A stretch of DNA of 64,000 bases from Streptomyces sp. NRRL S-350. Its GTDB lineage: Bacteria > Actinomycetota > Actinomycetes > Streptomycetales > Streptomycetaceae. Within the stretch, counting starts at the first letter, position 1; each line of letters starts with the position of its first letter. Both the position numbers and the translations under genes were made by a program. This document shows positions 17,771-26,860 of the stretch, piece after piece. The stretch lies in the NCBI RefSeq assembly GCF_000719705.1, contig NZ_JOHO01000006.1:156386-220385 (forward strand). The letters are read 5' to 3'. The notes under the pieces are model-generated. The model saw only the letters and a list, made by a program, of their open reading frames with translations. It was not told the origin of the DNA and did not search any database.

Positions 17771-18578
17771 GAACGAACCGGCGGTCGGCCTCCGCCAACT
17801 CGGCGGCCGGTCCGGCGGCGCGCAGCACCACGTCCAGGACGCGGTCCGGGTCGGCGGCGTAGCTGTGCGCGAACCACGGCAGATTGGCCTCGACCACGGC
17901 CCAGTGCTCGGCCGGGTCGTACGGGTCGGCGATCGGGCCGACGTCCAGGGCGACGGCGCTGGGCAGGGTGTCGCCGACGGCGGCGAGCAGGCGGCGGGCG
18001 AAGGCGGTGGCGGCGGCGGTCGGCGGCGCGGGGTCGAGCCGGCCGAAGCGGGCGTAGCGGCTGCCGGTGAGCACCTCCCCGTCGCGGACGAACAGCCGGT
18101 ACTCGGCGGCGAAGGTCACCGGCTCGCTGACCAGGACGGGCGTGTCCGGGCCGATCCGCTCGCCGGTGCGCGGCAGCCGGGAGCCGTCCGGGTAGACGGC
18201 GGGTGGCAGCGACTTGTCGGCGGGCGGCTTGACGAACGCCGGGTGACGCAGTGTCCACGCCTCCGCGAGGGTGGTGAGCTCGATCCGGCGGCGGGTGAAC
18301 TCCTCGGGGAGGCGGGCCAGCCAGTCGTCGTCGGGTTCGAGCAGGGCGAGACCCAGCGGCCCGGCGATCCGGGCGGCGGCGAGTGGGCCGCCGTACCAGT
18401 GGACGGGCCGCCCGGCGAGGCGTCCGACCGTCCCCGGACCGTCGAGGACGGCGGTGACGAGGCCGCGCCGGGCGGCGGCCTCGGCGAGCAGCAGGGTGGT
18501 GCTGGTCCGCTGGGCGGAGGTGAGCAGGACGCGGTCGGTCCCGGGCGCCGTGCGCGCCGCCGCGGCCGGACGCGTCAC
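17757..18578 (-). CDS. ATP-grasp domain protein
   Basis: A 273-residue protein. The middle and C-terminal parts look like an ATP-grasp fold of the DUF4343 type: AFVKPPADKSLPPAV (nucleotide-binding lysine region), VLVSEPVTFAAEYRLFVRDGEVL, and VALDVGPI with WAVVEANLPWFAHSY as the metal-binding end. It should ligate a carboxylate to an amine or thiol using ATP; the substrate is unknown. The GTG start overlaps the stop of the upstream small gene (GTGA), so the two are co-translated and probably work together. The 3' end carries a 24-base tandem repeat. Confidence 0.7.
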   Translation of the reverse strand: MTRPAAAARTAPGTDRVLLTSAQRTSTTLLLAEAAARRGLVTAVLDGPGTVGRLAGRPVHWYGGPLAAARIAGPLGLALLEPDDDWLARLPEEFTRRRIELTTLAEAWTLRHPAFVKPPADKSLPPAVYPDGSRLPRTGERIGPDTPVLVSEPVTFAAEYRLFVRDGEVLTGSRYARFGRLDPAPPTAAATAFARRLLAAVGDTLPSAVALDVGPIADPYDPAEHWAVVEANLPWFAHSYAADPDRVLDVVLRAAGPAAELAEADRRFVRTAV

Positions 18579-18949
18579 GACTGGGGCCGGAACTCGTGGA
18601 CGACCTCGATGCGGCCGACGATGTGCCGGTTGAACTCGGCCAACTCGTCTGCGGGCACCCAGAGTTCGAGGATGGTCCGGCCGCCGGCCTGCCGGACGGG
18701 GTAGCGGGCGAGGAAGTCGGTCTCGACCTTGAAGCGGGTGACGTAGCCGACGCCGGAGGCGGGCACGTTCCAGTCCCGGGCGATCCGGATCGCGTAGTCC
18801 TCGTTCAGGACGGGGTAGAAGATCGGCTGATCGGGCAGGCGGGGCGGCCAGGCACGCCAGCCGGCGGCCTCGACCAGGGCCAGCTCCTCCGGGCCGGTGG
18901 GGCGCCAGAGGGTGGTCGTCGAGGGCGTCGGGGCGGGCGTGCTGTTCAT
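18575..18949 (-). CDS. Small conserved protein partnered with ATP-grasp enzyme
   Basis: A 124-residue soluble protein containing LWRPTGPEELALVEAAGWRAWPPRLP and FYPVLNEDYAIRIARDWNVP. Such proteins are common in streptomycetes, often labelled ADP-ribosylation/crystallin J1, a name without experimental support that I know of. The four-base overlap with the ATP-grasp gene suggests a functional pair. It could be a substrate-binding or modifying partner, or the substrate itself. A hairpin at 18961 separates it from the upstream dehydrogenase. Confidence 0.65.
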   Translation of the reverse strand: MNSTPAPTPSTTTLWRPTGPEELALVEAAGWRAWPPRLPDQPIFYPVLNEDYAIRIARDWNVPASGVGYVTRFKVETDFLARYPVRQAGGRTILELWVPADELAEFNRHIVGRIEVVHEFRPQS

Positions 18950-18960
18950 GAGCGAGGACG

Positions 18961-18988
18961 GTAGCCGGGCCGCGGCCGGCCCGGCTAC
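18961..18988 (-). terminator. Terminator hairpin after glutaryl-CoA dehydrogenase
   Basis: GTAGCCGGGCC and GGCCCGGCTAC form a perfect 11-base stem around GCGGCC. It lies 36 bases downstream of the minus-strand dehydrogenase stop and just before the small-protein gene. Confidence 0.75.
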
Positions 18989-19024
18989 CGGATATCGGCT
19001 GCTCGCCGGGGGTCGGACGGCCCG

Positions 19025-20212
19025 TCAGCGGTACGCCGACTCGCCGGTGATGGCCTCACCGAGGACCAGGGTGTGGATCTCGCTGGTGCCCTCGTAGGTG
19101 AGCACCGACTCCAGGTTGTTGGCGTGCCGCAGCACCGGGTACTCCGTGGTGATGCCGTTGGCGCCGAGGACGGTCCGCGCGCTGCGGGCGATCTCCAGCG
19201 CGGCACGGACGTTGTTGAGCTTGCCGAAGCTGACGTGGGGCGGCCGGGCCGCGCCCTCCTCCTTGAGCCGACCGATCCGCAGCGCCACCAGGTAGGCCTT
19301 CTCGACCTCCAGCATCATCTCGACCAGCTTCTGCTGGGTCAGCTGGAAGCCCGCGATCGGACGGTCGAACTGGATCCGGCTCTTGGCGTAGTCCAGGGCC
19401 GCGGTGTAGCAGTCGCGGGCGGCCCCGACGGTGCCCCACAGGATTCCGTAGCGGGCCTCGTTGAGGGAGGAGAGCGGCCCGCGCAGGCCGACCACCCCGG
19501 GGAGGACGGCGTCGGCGGGCAGGACCACGTCGTCGAAGGCCAGCTCGCTGGTGACGGAGGCCCGGAGCGAGAGCTTGCCGTGCACGTCGGTGGCGGTCAG
19601 GCCGCGGGTGCCGCGCTCGACCAGGAAACCGCGGACGCCCTCCTCGGTCTGCGCCCAGACGACCGCGACGTCGGCGATGCTGCCGTTGGTGATCCACATC
19701 TTGCTGCCGGACAGCACCCAGTCACCGGCCTCGCCGCCCTTCCGGACCGCCCGGGTGCGCATGTTGGCCGGATCCGAGCCGAAGTCCGGTTCGGTGAGGC
19801 CGAAGCAGCCGATCAGCTCACCGGCGGCCATGCCGGGCAACCAGCGCTGCTTCTGCTCCTCCGAACCGAAGGCGTGGATCGAACGCATGGCGAGCGAGCC
19901 CTGGACGGAGACGAAGCTGCGCAGTCCGGAGTCCGCCGCTTCCAGCTCCATGCAGGCCACCCCGTACGCCACCGCGTCGGCGCCCGCGCAGCCGTAGCCG
20001 TCGAGGTGCATGCCGAGCACGCCGAGGGCGCCGAGTTCCGGGGCGAGTTCGCGGGCCGGGAAGACGCCGCGCTCGAACCAGTCACCGATGTGCGGGCGGA
20101 TCCGCTCCTCGGTGAACCGGCGGACGGTGTCGCGGATCAGCCGCTCCTCGTCGGAGAGGAGGTCGCCGACGGCGAGCAGGTCGGACGGGTCGATCCGGGT
20201 CGGCTTCGTCAT
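19025..20212 (-). CDS. gcdH: Glutaryl-CoA dehydrogenase-like acyl-CoA dehydrogenase
   Basis: A 395-residue flavoenzyme expected to oxidise and decarboxylate glutaryl-CoA to crotonyl-CoA in lysine/tryptophan breakdown. The catalytic base is Glu374 in LTYEGTSEIHTL, and GLRSFVSVQGSLAM places Arg98 where glutaryl-CoA dehydrogenases bind the second carboxylate. FAD contacts CFGLTEPDFGSDPANM and KMWITNGSIADVAVVWA are present. The ATG at 20212 has AAGGAG seven bases upstream. The gene is monocistronic. The upstream gap (20213-20377) is filled with degenerate GGAGTCGG repeats. Confidence 0.85.
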   Translation of the reverse strand: MTKPTRIDPSDLLAVGDLLSDEERLIRDTVRRFTEERIRPHIGDWFERGVFPARELAPELGALGVLGMHLDGYGCAGADAVAYGVACMELEAADSGLRSFVSVQGSLAMRSIHAFGSEEQKQRWLPGMAAGELIGCFGLTEPDFGSDPANMRTRAVRKGGEAGDWVLSGSKMWITNGSIADVAVVWAQTEEGVRGFLVERGTRGLTATDVHGKLSLRASVTSELAFDDVVLPADAVLPGVVGLRGPLSSLNEARYGILWGTVGAARDCYTAALDYAKSRIQFDRPIAGFQLTQQKLVEMMLEVEKAYLVALRIGRLKEEGAARPPHVSFGKLNNVRAALEIARSARTVLGANGITTEYPVLRHANNLESVLTYEGTSEIHTLVLGEAITGESAYR

Positions 20213-20377
20213 CGAAGCTCCTTGTAGTCTCGGCGGAGTCGGGGGACTCGGGGGAACCAGCGGGGTCGGTGGAGTCGGGGAGCGGGGAGTCGGGGAGTCG
20301 GTGGAGTGTCGGAGCACCGGCGAGTATCCCGCACGCGGCCTGGCGGTGGGCGGGCACGAGTGAGTGAGGAAAGCGAC

Positions 20378-21007
20378 ATGGGTGGCTTCGGGGCCGGGAC
20401 CGGGACCGGCGTGGACGGGACCGGCGGCGGCAGGACCGGCAGGACCGGCAGGACCGGCAGGACCGGCAGCGGCGGGAACGGTTACACCGTCGCCCTGGTG
20501 ACGGCGGAGGAACTGCCCGGCGCGGCAGAGGAACTGGCCGGGCTGCTGGTGGAGACCGTCCACGGCGGCGCCTCACTGGGCTTCCTCGCCCCGCTGGACC
20601 ACGGCGAGGCCACCGCGTGGTGGCGGGCGCTCGGCCCGGACGTCGCCGACGGCCGGCTGCTGCTGTGGACGGCCCGGGCGGGGGCGGACGGCCGGCTGGC
20701 CGGAACGGTGCAGCTGCGCCCGGCGGTGCCCGCCAACGGTCGGCACCGGGGCGAGGTGGCCAAGCTCATGGTGCGTCCGGCGGACCGAGGGCACCGGCTG
20801 GCCGGGCGGATGCTGGCGGCCTTGGAGGACCGGGCACGCGAACTGGGGCTGCGGCTCCTGGTGTTGGACACCGAGACGGGCAGCCCGGCCGAGCGGATGT
20901 ACGAGGCGGCGGGCTGGACCAGGGTCGGGTCGGTCCCGGACTACGCGACGGACCCGACGGGAGCCCCGAAGCCGACGACGATCTTCTTCAAGACGCTGGA
21001 CGGCTGA
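20378..21007 (+). CDS. GNAT family N-acetyltransferase
   Basis: A 209-residue protein. The first 35 residues are Gly/Thr-rich and contain four RTG units from a 9-bp tandem repeat. From residue 36 on comes a GNAT fold with the acetyl-CoA loop VAKLMVRPADRGHRLAGRML and the C-terminal strand ERMYEAAGWTRVGSVPDYA. The ATG at 20378 has GAGGAAAG five bases upstream; a GTG at 20360 in the same frame is possible. It converges with the AzlD gene with only 14 bases between. The substrate is unknown. Confidence 0.82.
   Translation: MGGFGAGTGTGVDGTGGGRTGRTGRTGRTGSGGNGYTVALVTAEELPGAAEELAGLLVETVHGGASLGFLAPLDHGEATAWWRALGPDVADGRLLLWTARAGADGRLAGTVQLRPAVPANGRHRGEVAKLMVRPADRGHRLAGRMLAALEDRARELGLRLLVLDTETGSPAERMYEAAGWTRVGSVPDYATDPTGAPKPTTIFFKTLDG
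20429..20469 (+). repeat. 9-bp in-frame tandem repeat
   Basis: The unit GGCAGGACC is repeated four times (20429-20464) plus a partial unit inside the acetyltransferase gene, encoding Arg-Thr-Gly triplets in a flexible N-terminus. Confidence 0.9.
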
Positions 21008-21021
21008 CGGGAGCACCGAGC

Positions 21022-21333
21022 TCACCCGACCCCGCACAACCGGAGCACCGCCGTCGTCGCGGCGCCCGCGACGACCACCAGGGGGAACGGCGCCCGGCGC
21101 AGCGCGAGCACCCCCGCGACCAGCACTCCCGCCGGGCGGGCCCAGCCCGCGAAGCCGTGCCCCTGGGTCAGCGCGCCCGTCGCCACCAGGGCGACCAGCA
21201 GCACCGCCGCCGCGACCGCGAGCAGGTGCCGCAGCCGGTCCGAGAGGGTGAGCCGGCCGCCGAGCAGCGGCCCGGCGACCCGGAAGGCGAACGTCCCGAC
21301 CGCCAGCAGCAGCACGGCGTACGGCGGCATCAT
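21022..21333 (-). CDS. azlD: AzlD family branched-chain amino acid exporter subunit
   Basis: A 103-residue protein with three or four membrane helices, of the usual AzlD length. The opening YAVLLLAVGTFAFRVAGPLL and the RLTLSDRLRHLL loop match the family. Its ATG overlaps the AzlC stop (ATGA), so the two are translated together. With AzlC it forms an exporter for branched-chain or related amino acids or analogues. Confidence 0.85.
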   Translation of the reverse strand: MMPPYAVLLLAVGTFAFRVAGPLLGGRLTLSDRLRHLLAVAAAVLLVALVATGALTQGHGFAGWARPAGVLVAGVLALRRAPFPLVVVAGAATTAVLRLCGVG

Positions 21334-22166
21334 CGGACCTGCTCTCTCTGCGCTGACTTCGCGGGCTCCGTCGACCTCTCCGACTCCGCCGGTTCCGCCG
21401 ACTTCGCCGACTTCGCCGCCTTCTCCGCCTCCGCCGCCTCCGCCGCCTCCGCCGCCTCCGACGGACGCGCCCCGTCCACCGCCTCCGCCCCGCCCGCCGG
21501 GCGCCCGGCGAAGAGCAGGCCCACGAGGGCGAACAGCACCGGCAGCCCGGCCGGCACGAACGGCGTGACCGCGACGGCCACCACCGCGCCCACCACCGCC
21601 GCCGTGCGGGCGTGGCGGTCCGCGAGCGAGGGCAGTACGAGCGCGAGCAGCACGGCGGGGAAGGCGGCGTCCAGGCCCAGGGCGTCCGTGTCGCCGATGA
21701 GGCCGCCCGCGAGGGCGCCGAGCAGCACCGAGACGTTCCAGACCACGTACAGCGCGATTCCGCAGAGCCAGAAGGCGGCCCTGCGCCGACGCGGCTCGCC
21801 CTGCTGGAGGGCGAAGGCGGCGGTTTCGTCGGTGATCAGCTGAGCGCCGACCAGTCGCCGCCACCTCGGGCCGTCGAGGACGTCGGCCACGGTGAAGCCG
21901 AAGGGCAGCAGCCGGGCGTTGAGCACCAGTCCGGTGGCGACGGCCGCGAGCGCCCCGCCGCCGGACAGCACCACGCCGACCGCCGCGAACTGGGAGCCGC
22001 CGGCGAAGACGAGGACGGAGAGCGCGATCGGCACCCAGAGGGGCAGACCGCCGGAGACGCTGACGGCGCCGAAGGAAGCGCCGACGAGGGCGTCGGCCAG
22101 GCAGACCAGAGCGATGTCGCGGAGAGTGGCGCGCTCCAGTGTTCGGGGTAGCGAACGCATGTTCAT
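21330..22166 (-). CDS. azlC: AzlC family branched-chain amino acid exporter
   Basis: A 278-residue membrane protein. Family motifs include VGASFGAVSVSGGLPLWVPIALSVLVFAGGSQFAAVG and LNARLLPFGFTVADVL. The last 50 residues are an unusual Ala/Glu/Lys/Ser tail built from short EAA- and KSA-type repeats (21367-21470) that is not part of the exporter core and could form a helix or coiled coil. It is divergent from the XRE-cupin regulator at 22330, the usual arrangement for azlCD and a likely regulator. Confidence 0.88.
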   Translation of the reverse strand: MNMRSLPRTLERATLRDIALVCLADALVGASFGAVSVSGGLPLWVPIALSVLVFAGGSQFAAVGVVLSGGGALAAVATGLVLNARLLPFGFTVADVLDGPRWRRLVGAQLITDETAAFALQQGEPRRRRAAFWLCGIALYVVWNVSVLLGALAGGLIGDTDALGLDAAFPAVLLALVLPSLADRHARTAAVVGAVVAVAVTPFVPAGLPVLFALVGLLFAGRPAGGAEAVDGARPSEAAEAAEAAEAEKAAKSAKSAEPAESERSTEPAKSAQREQVR

Positions 22167-22329
22167 CAGAGTGAACCGCTCACCCGTGGTTCGTCAAGTC
22201 GAACGAAGGTACCGGCAGACCGAACGTTCACCTGCCCGGGCGCCTCCTGCGAGCCGGTCGGCCGTGGCAGCATGAACGGGCACCAGCCGCACCGAGGTCC
22301 GGCGGCCGGAGAAGGAGCCAGAGGAAAGC

Positions 22330-23013
22330 GTGAGCGGCGACATGAGCGACCAGACCACCCCGGCCGCCACCCCCAGCCCGACCGGTGCCGGCGGCACCAT
22401 CGGCGCCGGCGGCAGCGCCGCCGACGTCGGTGCCCTTGGCGGCGCCGGCAACCCCAGTGGCTCCGGCACCGAGCTGATCGGCCAGATCGCCGTCGCCATC
22501 CGACGCGAGCGCGAGCGCAGCGGACTCTCGATGGCCGAGTTGGCCCGGCGCGCCGGCATCGCCAAGTCCACGCTCTCGCAACTGGAGTCGGGCGCCGGCA
22601 ACCCGAGCGTGGAGACGCTGTGGGCGCTCGGGGTGGCGCTGAACGTGCCGTTCAGCCGGCTGGTCGACCCGCCCCGCCCGGTGGTCAAGGTGATCCGGGC
22701 CGGCGAGGGCCCGGTGACCCACTCCGAGCGCGCCGACTACGCCGCCACCGTGCTCTCCTCCTGCCCGCCCAACGCCAGGCGCGACATCTACCGGATCGAG
22801 GCCCAGCCCGGCGAGACGAGGGCCTCCGACCCGCACATGCCCGGCACCGTCGAACACGTGATGATCGGCTCCGGGCGGGCGCTGGCCGGACCGACGGACG
22901 CCCCCGTCGAACTGGGCCCCGGCGACTACGTGAGCTACCCGGGCGACGCCCCGCACGTGTTCCGCGCCCTTGCCCCGGACACCCTGGCAGTGATCGTGAT
23001 GGAGCACATCTGA
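22330..23013 (+). CDS. XRE family regulator with C-terminal cupin domain
   Basis: A 227-residue DNA-binding protein. After a Gly/Thr-rich start comes a helix-turn-helix (about residues 60-115: SMAELARRAGIAKSTLSQLESGAGNPSVETL), then a cupin ligand-binding domain ending PGDYVSYPGDAPHVFRAL. The GTG at 22330 follows AGAAGGAG; an in-frame ATG at 22342 is possible. It is divergent from azlCD with 163 bases between and is the likely controller of that exporter, sensing an amino acid through the cupin. Confidence 0.87.
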   Translation: MSGDMSDQTTPAATPSPTGAGGTIGAGGSAADVGALGGAGNPSGSGTELIGQIAVAIRRERERSGLSMAELARRAGIAKSTLSQLESGAGNPSVETLWALGVALNVPFSRLVDPPRPVVKVIRAGEGPVTHSERADYAATVLSSCPPNARRDIYRIEAQPGETRASDPHMPGTVEHVMIGSGRALAGPTDAPVELGPGDYVSYPGDAPHVFRALAPDTLAVIVMEHI

Positions 23014-23035
23014 CGCACCGACAGGCGAGGTGGAT

Positions 23036-24997
23036 TCACCTCAACAGGGCGTCCAGGAAGGGGTTTCCGAACACCCGGTGCGGGTCGTACCGGTCCAGGA
23101 CGGCGACCGCCTCGTCCCAGCCGGGCCCGCCGCCTGCCCGCAGGCTCTCGGGAATGACCCGGCCGAGCACTTCCGGGTCGGCCCACGCCGCGTCGGCGGT
23201 GTAGGCCCAGCCCTTGGACCACTCGACGCGCAGCCCCGCCCGGGTGCCGTCGAAGGTGCGCAGCAGCCACTGCTCCAAGTCCCGGGCGAATCGCTCCAGT
23301 CCGGGGGTGCCGGGGAAGGAGAGGACGTCGAACCAGACCGCCGTGTCCCACTCCGGGCGGTCGGCGCGCGGGCGCAGCGCGGACAGCAGCGGGGGGCGGG
23401 CCCCGGGGACGCCGGAGTGGGCCGGGTCGTCCAGGCCGGTGACCCGGATCTCCACCGCGCCGTTCACCGGGTACTCGCCCCGGGCCTGGTACGCGGCGAG
23501 CAACTCCTGGTAGTAAGCGGCGAATTCGCTGACCACCCACTGCAGATCGGCGCGCCGGGCGAGGACCGCGTAGCCGTTGGCGGTGACCCGCAGCGTGGTG
23601 GGCCGGACGTACTGGAGCAGGGTGCGTGACGGGCCCCAGAGGTCGGAGCGCAGGCCGCCCGCGAGCAGGTGCGTGAGCACGTCACCGCTGAGCAGTCCCC
23701 GGAGCAGTGCGCCGGAGAGCAGGACGTCCGTGAGGTCGCCGGTGAGCGCCACCTTGGCCACCAGGTACTGGAGTTGCCCGAAGAGCGGGGCTGATCCCCA
23801 GGCACCGCCGATGATTTGGCCGGCCAGCCGGGCGACCGGCTCCGGGACACTGTCGGAGAACGGGTAGTTGTAGGGGTGTTCGACGGTCAGGGAGCCGACC
23901 GGCTTGGTCGGGGCGACGGCCCAGGTCTTGAGCCAGGGTCGGTCGGTGTAGGCGAACCAGATCGCCTCGGCCCGGCCGTCCCGCTCCACGAACTCGGCGA
24001 AGGTGCGCGGACCACCCCCACCGCCCAGCAGTCCCCCGAGCAGCCCACCGCCCGTCTCCGCCCCCGTCCCTGCGCCTGCGCCCGTCCCGCCGGGGCGGGC
24101 GAAGAGTTCGCTCGCCGGGATGTCGAGCCGGCTGACGCAGCGCAGCGGCCGGTCGGCGCCCGCCCGAAGGACCACCTCGGTGACGAAGGCACGGCCCAGG
24201 TGCACCAGGAAGGCGGCGCTGTCCGCCTCGGCGCGGTCGAAGGTGCGCAGCGCGTACCGGCCGGCGGCGGGGTCGAGGACGACGGCGGTCAGCCGGACGA
24301 CCTGGTTGCCGACCGAGCCGTAGCCCTGCCCGTCGGGCCGCACCTCCCCGGCGGCGGGGACGGCGGTGCCGTGCCCGCCGATGGCGAGCACGCCGCCGAC
24401 GGTGAGCTCTCCCGGAGCCGGGCAGGCGGTCAGGCCGAGGCCCCGGTCGGCCAGGTGGGCGAGCAGGGCCTCCATGGTGGCCCCGGTCTGCACCCGGACG
24501 GTGTCGGGCGAGTCGGCGGTGATGGCGGTGAGGTGGCGGCTGGTGTCCACCAGCAGGACGCGGGCGTCCTCCGGGGTACGGTCGGCGACGGTCAGCGGCG
24601 CCCAGGTGTGCCGGTAGCCGGAGGCGCGCAGGCGCCAGCCGTTGGCGTGCGCCCAGTCGGCGAGGGCCGGGACCTCCTCGGGGGTGCGGGGCGCACAGGT
24701 CCACAGCTGGTCGGTGCGGATCTCGCCGGACCAGTTCTGGAAGACCCGCTGGTAGAGCTCCGTCCCGGCGGGCAGGGCGGGCGGCACGGGCGCGGCGGCC
24801 TCGGCGCTGTCCGGGCCGACGGTGCCGCGCAGCACCCAGGCCGCGCCGCCCAGCGCGGCCGACGCGCCGAGCAGCCGCCGCCGGGTGAGCCCGCCGCCCC
24901 GACGCGGAGCGCCGTCCTGCGCTGCCTCCGTCGGCCCCGCCTCGCCGGGCCTGTCCGTCCCGCCGGTGCTACCGGTCACGCCGCGTCGTGTGGTCAT
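23036..24997 (-). CDS. Tat-exported FAD-linked oxidase, cholesterol oxidase (VAO) type
   Basis: A 653-residue flavoprotein. The N-terminus has a twin-arginine signal (LTRRRLLGASAALGG, near residue 38), so it is exported folded. The FAD domain reads CAPRTPEEVPALADWAHANGWRLRASGYRHTW, where His130 matches the covalent FAD-binding His of Brevibacterium-type cholesterol oxidase, and GELTVGGVLAIGGHGTAV follows. The large C-terminal part ends RYDPHRVFGNPFLDALL, typical of the cholesterol-oxidase substrate-binding domain. A Gly-rich insertion lies near residues 330-350. The substrate may be a sterol or another alcohol. The ATG at 24997 is favoured because it gives a proper Tat leader. Confidence 0.8.
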   Translation of the reverse strand: MTTRRGVTGSTGGTDRPGEAGPTEAAQDGAPRRGGGLTRRRLLGASAALGGAAWVLRGTVGPDSAEAAAPVPPALPAGTELYQRVFQNWSGEIRTDQLWTCAPRTPEEVPALADWAHANGWRLRASGYRHTWAPLTVADRTPEDARVLLVDTSRHLTAITADSPDTVRVQTGATMEALLAHLADRGLGLTACPAPGELTVGGVLAIGGHGTAVPAAGEVRPDGQGYGSVGNQVVRLTAVVLDPAAGRYALRTFDRAEADSAAFLVHLGRAFVTEVVLRAGADRPLRCVSRLDIPASELFARPGGTGAGAGTGAETGGGLLGGLLGGGGGPRTFAEFVERDGRAEAIWFAYTDRPWLKTWAVAPTKPVGSLTVEHPYNYPFSDSVPEPVARLAGQIIGGAWGSAPLFGQLQYLVAKVALTGDLTDVLLSGALLRGLLSGDVLTHLLAGGLRSDLWGPSRTLLQYVRPTTLRVTANGYAVLARRADLQWVVSEFAAYYQELLAAYQARGEYPVNGAVEIRVTGLDDPAHSGVPGARPPLLSALRPRADRPEWDTAVWFDVLSFPGTPGLERFARDLEQWLLRTFDGTRAGLRVEWSKGWAYTADAAWADPEVLGRVIPESLRAGGGPGWDEAVAVLDRYDPHRVFGNPFLDALLR

Positions 24998-25120
24998 CCG
25001 TCCGCCCCTCGCGCTGGTCCCCCGGGCCGAACTGCGGCCCTGCGGGTCCGGCCGGCGTGCGCCCGGCCCGGGAGGAGCGTACGAAGGGCCGTACGCCGGT
25101 TTGAAGCGATCTCCCCCGCG

Positions 25121-25140
25121 ACTCACTCCTTCGAGTGAGT
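25121..25140. promoter_or_regulatory. Perfect ACTCACTC-N4-GAGTGAGT inverted repeat
   Basis: ACTCACTC (25121-25128), spacer CTTC, GAGTGAGT (25133-25140): a perfect 8-base inverted repeat in the divergent region between the FAD oxidase and fumarase. It shares the core ACTC-NTTC-GAGT with 1902-1917. It is a probable operator; the protein is not known. Confidence 0.55.
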
Positions 25141-25292
25141 ATCGGTCGTTTGCTCTTTGAAAATCCTCGTCATGGGGCAAGGCGGCTGAGCACCGGGTGG
25201 CCCCGCCGGAAATACCCGGGGCCCGCTCGCGGCTGTGGTGATCGGAGATCCGTTCCGGGCCGGTCCGGCCCGTACAGGAGGTGCAGCGCGCG

Positions 25293-26699
25293 ATGGGTGA
25301 CGAGCAGACCAAGCCCCGGGAGTTCCGGGTCGAGCACGACTCGATGGGCGAGGTCCGGGTGCCGGCTGCCGCGAAGTGGCAGGCGCAGACGCAGCGGGCG
25401 GTGGAGAACTTCCCGGTGTCCGGTCAGCGGCTGGAGCGCGCGCACATCGCCGCGCTGGCCCGGATCAAGGCCGCCGCGGCGCGGGTGAACGCCCGACTCG
25501 GGGTGCTGGACGAGGAGACGGCCGCGGCGATCGCGTCGGCGGCCGAGGAGGTCGCGGAGGGGCGCTGGGACGACCAGTTCCCGGTGGACGTGTTCCAGAC
25601 GGGCTCGGGCACCTCGTCCAACATGAACACCAACGAGGTGATCGCCACCCTGGCCGGGGAGCGCCTGGGGCGCCCGGTGCACCCGAACGACCACGTCAAC
25701 GCCAGCCAGTCGTCCAACGACGTCTTCCCGTCCTCGATCCACATCGCCGCCACCGGTGCCGTCACCCATGACCTGGTCCCGGCGCTGGAGCACCTGGCGG
25801 AGGCGCTGGAGCGCAAGTCCGCCGAGTTCGCGCAGGTGGTCAAGTCGGGCCGCACGCACCTGATGGACGCCACGCCCGTCACGCTCGGCCAGGAGTTCGG
25901 CGGCTACGCGGCGCAGGTGCGGCACGGGCGGGAGCGGCTGCTCGCCACCCTCCCCCGGGTCGCCGAACTCCCGCTCGGCGGCACGGCGGTGGGCACCGGG
26001 ATCAACACCCCGCCCGGCTTCCCCGAGGCGGTCATCGCGGAGGTGGCGCGCGTCACCGGCCTGCCGTTGACCGAGGCGCGGAACCACTTCGAGGCGCAGG
26101 GCGCGCGGGACGCCCTGGTCGAACTGAGCGGTCAACTGCGCACGGTGGCCGTCGGGTTCACCAAGATCGCGAACGATCTGCGGTGGATGGGATCCGGTCC
26201 GCGCACCGGCCTCGGCGAGATCAACCTGCCGGACCTGCAGCCGGGTTCGTCGATCATGCCGGGCAAGGTGAACCCCGTGCTGCCCGAGGTGGTGCTGATG
26301 GTCGCCGCCCAGGTGGTCGGCAACGACGCGACGGTGACGCTGGCCGGCGCGAGCGGCAACTTCGAGCTGAACGTGATGCTGCCCGTGATCGCCCGCAACG
26401 TGCTGGAGTCGGTCCGGCTGCTCGCCAACAGCGCCCGGCTGCTGGCGGACCGGACGGTGGACGGCATCACCGCCAACGTCGAACGGGCCCGGGAGTACGC
26501 CGAGTCCTCCCCCTCGGTGGTGACGCCGCTGAACCGCTACATCGGGTACGAGGAGGCCGCGAAGGTCGCCAAGCAGTCGCTGGCCGAGCGCAAGACGATC
26601 CGCCAGGTGGTGCTGGAGCGCGGCTACGTCGAGCAGGGCAGGCTCACCGAGGCGCAGTTGGACGAGGCGCTGGACGTGCTGCGCATGACGCACCCGTAG
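25293..26699 (+). CDS. fumC: Class II fumarate hydratase
   Basis: A 468-residue fumarase of normal length, interconverting fumarate and malate in the TCA cycle. The signature [15 protein letters not shown] contains catalytic Ser320; [14 protein letters not shown] and [18 protein letters not shown] are the substrate-binding conserved regions. The ATG at 25293 follows AGGAGG by about 11 bases; the in-frame GTG at 25281 overlaps the ribosome site and is rejected. It is monocistronic, with the inverted repeat at 25121 in its upstream region. Confidence 0.95.
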   Translation: MGDEQTKPREFRVEHDSMGEVRVPAAAKWQAQTQRAVENFPVSGQRLERAHIAALARIKAAAARVNARLGVLDEETAAAIASAAEEVAEGRWDDQFPVDVFQTGSGTSSNMNTNEVIATLAGERLGRPVHPNDHVNASQSSNDVFPSSIHIAATGAVTHDLVPALEHLAEALERKSAEFAQVVKSGRTHLMDATPVTLGQEFGGYAAQVRHGRERLLATLPRVAELPLGGTAVGTGINTPPGFPEAVIAEVARVTGLPLTEARNHFEAQGARDALVELSGQLRTVAVGFTKIANDLRWMGSGPRTGLGEINLPDLQPGSSIMPGKVNPVLPEVVLMVAAQVVGNDATVTLAGASGNFELNVMLPVIARNVLESVRLLANSARLLADRTVDGITANVERAREYAESSPSVVTPLNRYIGYEEAAKVAKQSLAERKTIRQVVLERGYVEQGRLTEAQLDEALDVLRMTHP

Positions 26700-26702
26700 G
26701 CA

Positions 26703-26742
26703 CCCCGGCCGGCCCGGGACCGGCCTTGGACCGGCCCGGGGC
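26703..26742. terminator. GC-rich hairpin after fumarase
   Basis: CCCCGGCCGG and CCGGCCCGGGG can pair with one bulge just after the fumarase stop. No T-run is seen. It lies in the convergent gap with the SPW gene. Confidence 0.5.
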
Positions 26743-26860
26743 GAACCGGGCACCCAGGAGGCGAGCGGGGCGCCCCAGGGGCCGGTACGCCGTGGGGCGT
26801 GCGCCGGGGCGCGGTGGGCGGTCACGCCCGCCGCGCCCCGGTCACGGGCTGCGGGGAAGG

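Noticed and set aside
20213..20377. Repeat-rich gap between glutaryl-CoA dehydrogenase and acetyltransferase as a small gene
   Set aside because: The GGAGTCGG repeats give low-complexity frames without a ribosome site or motif.
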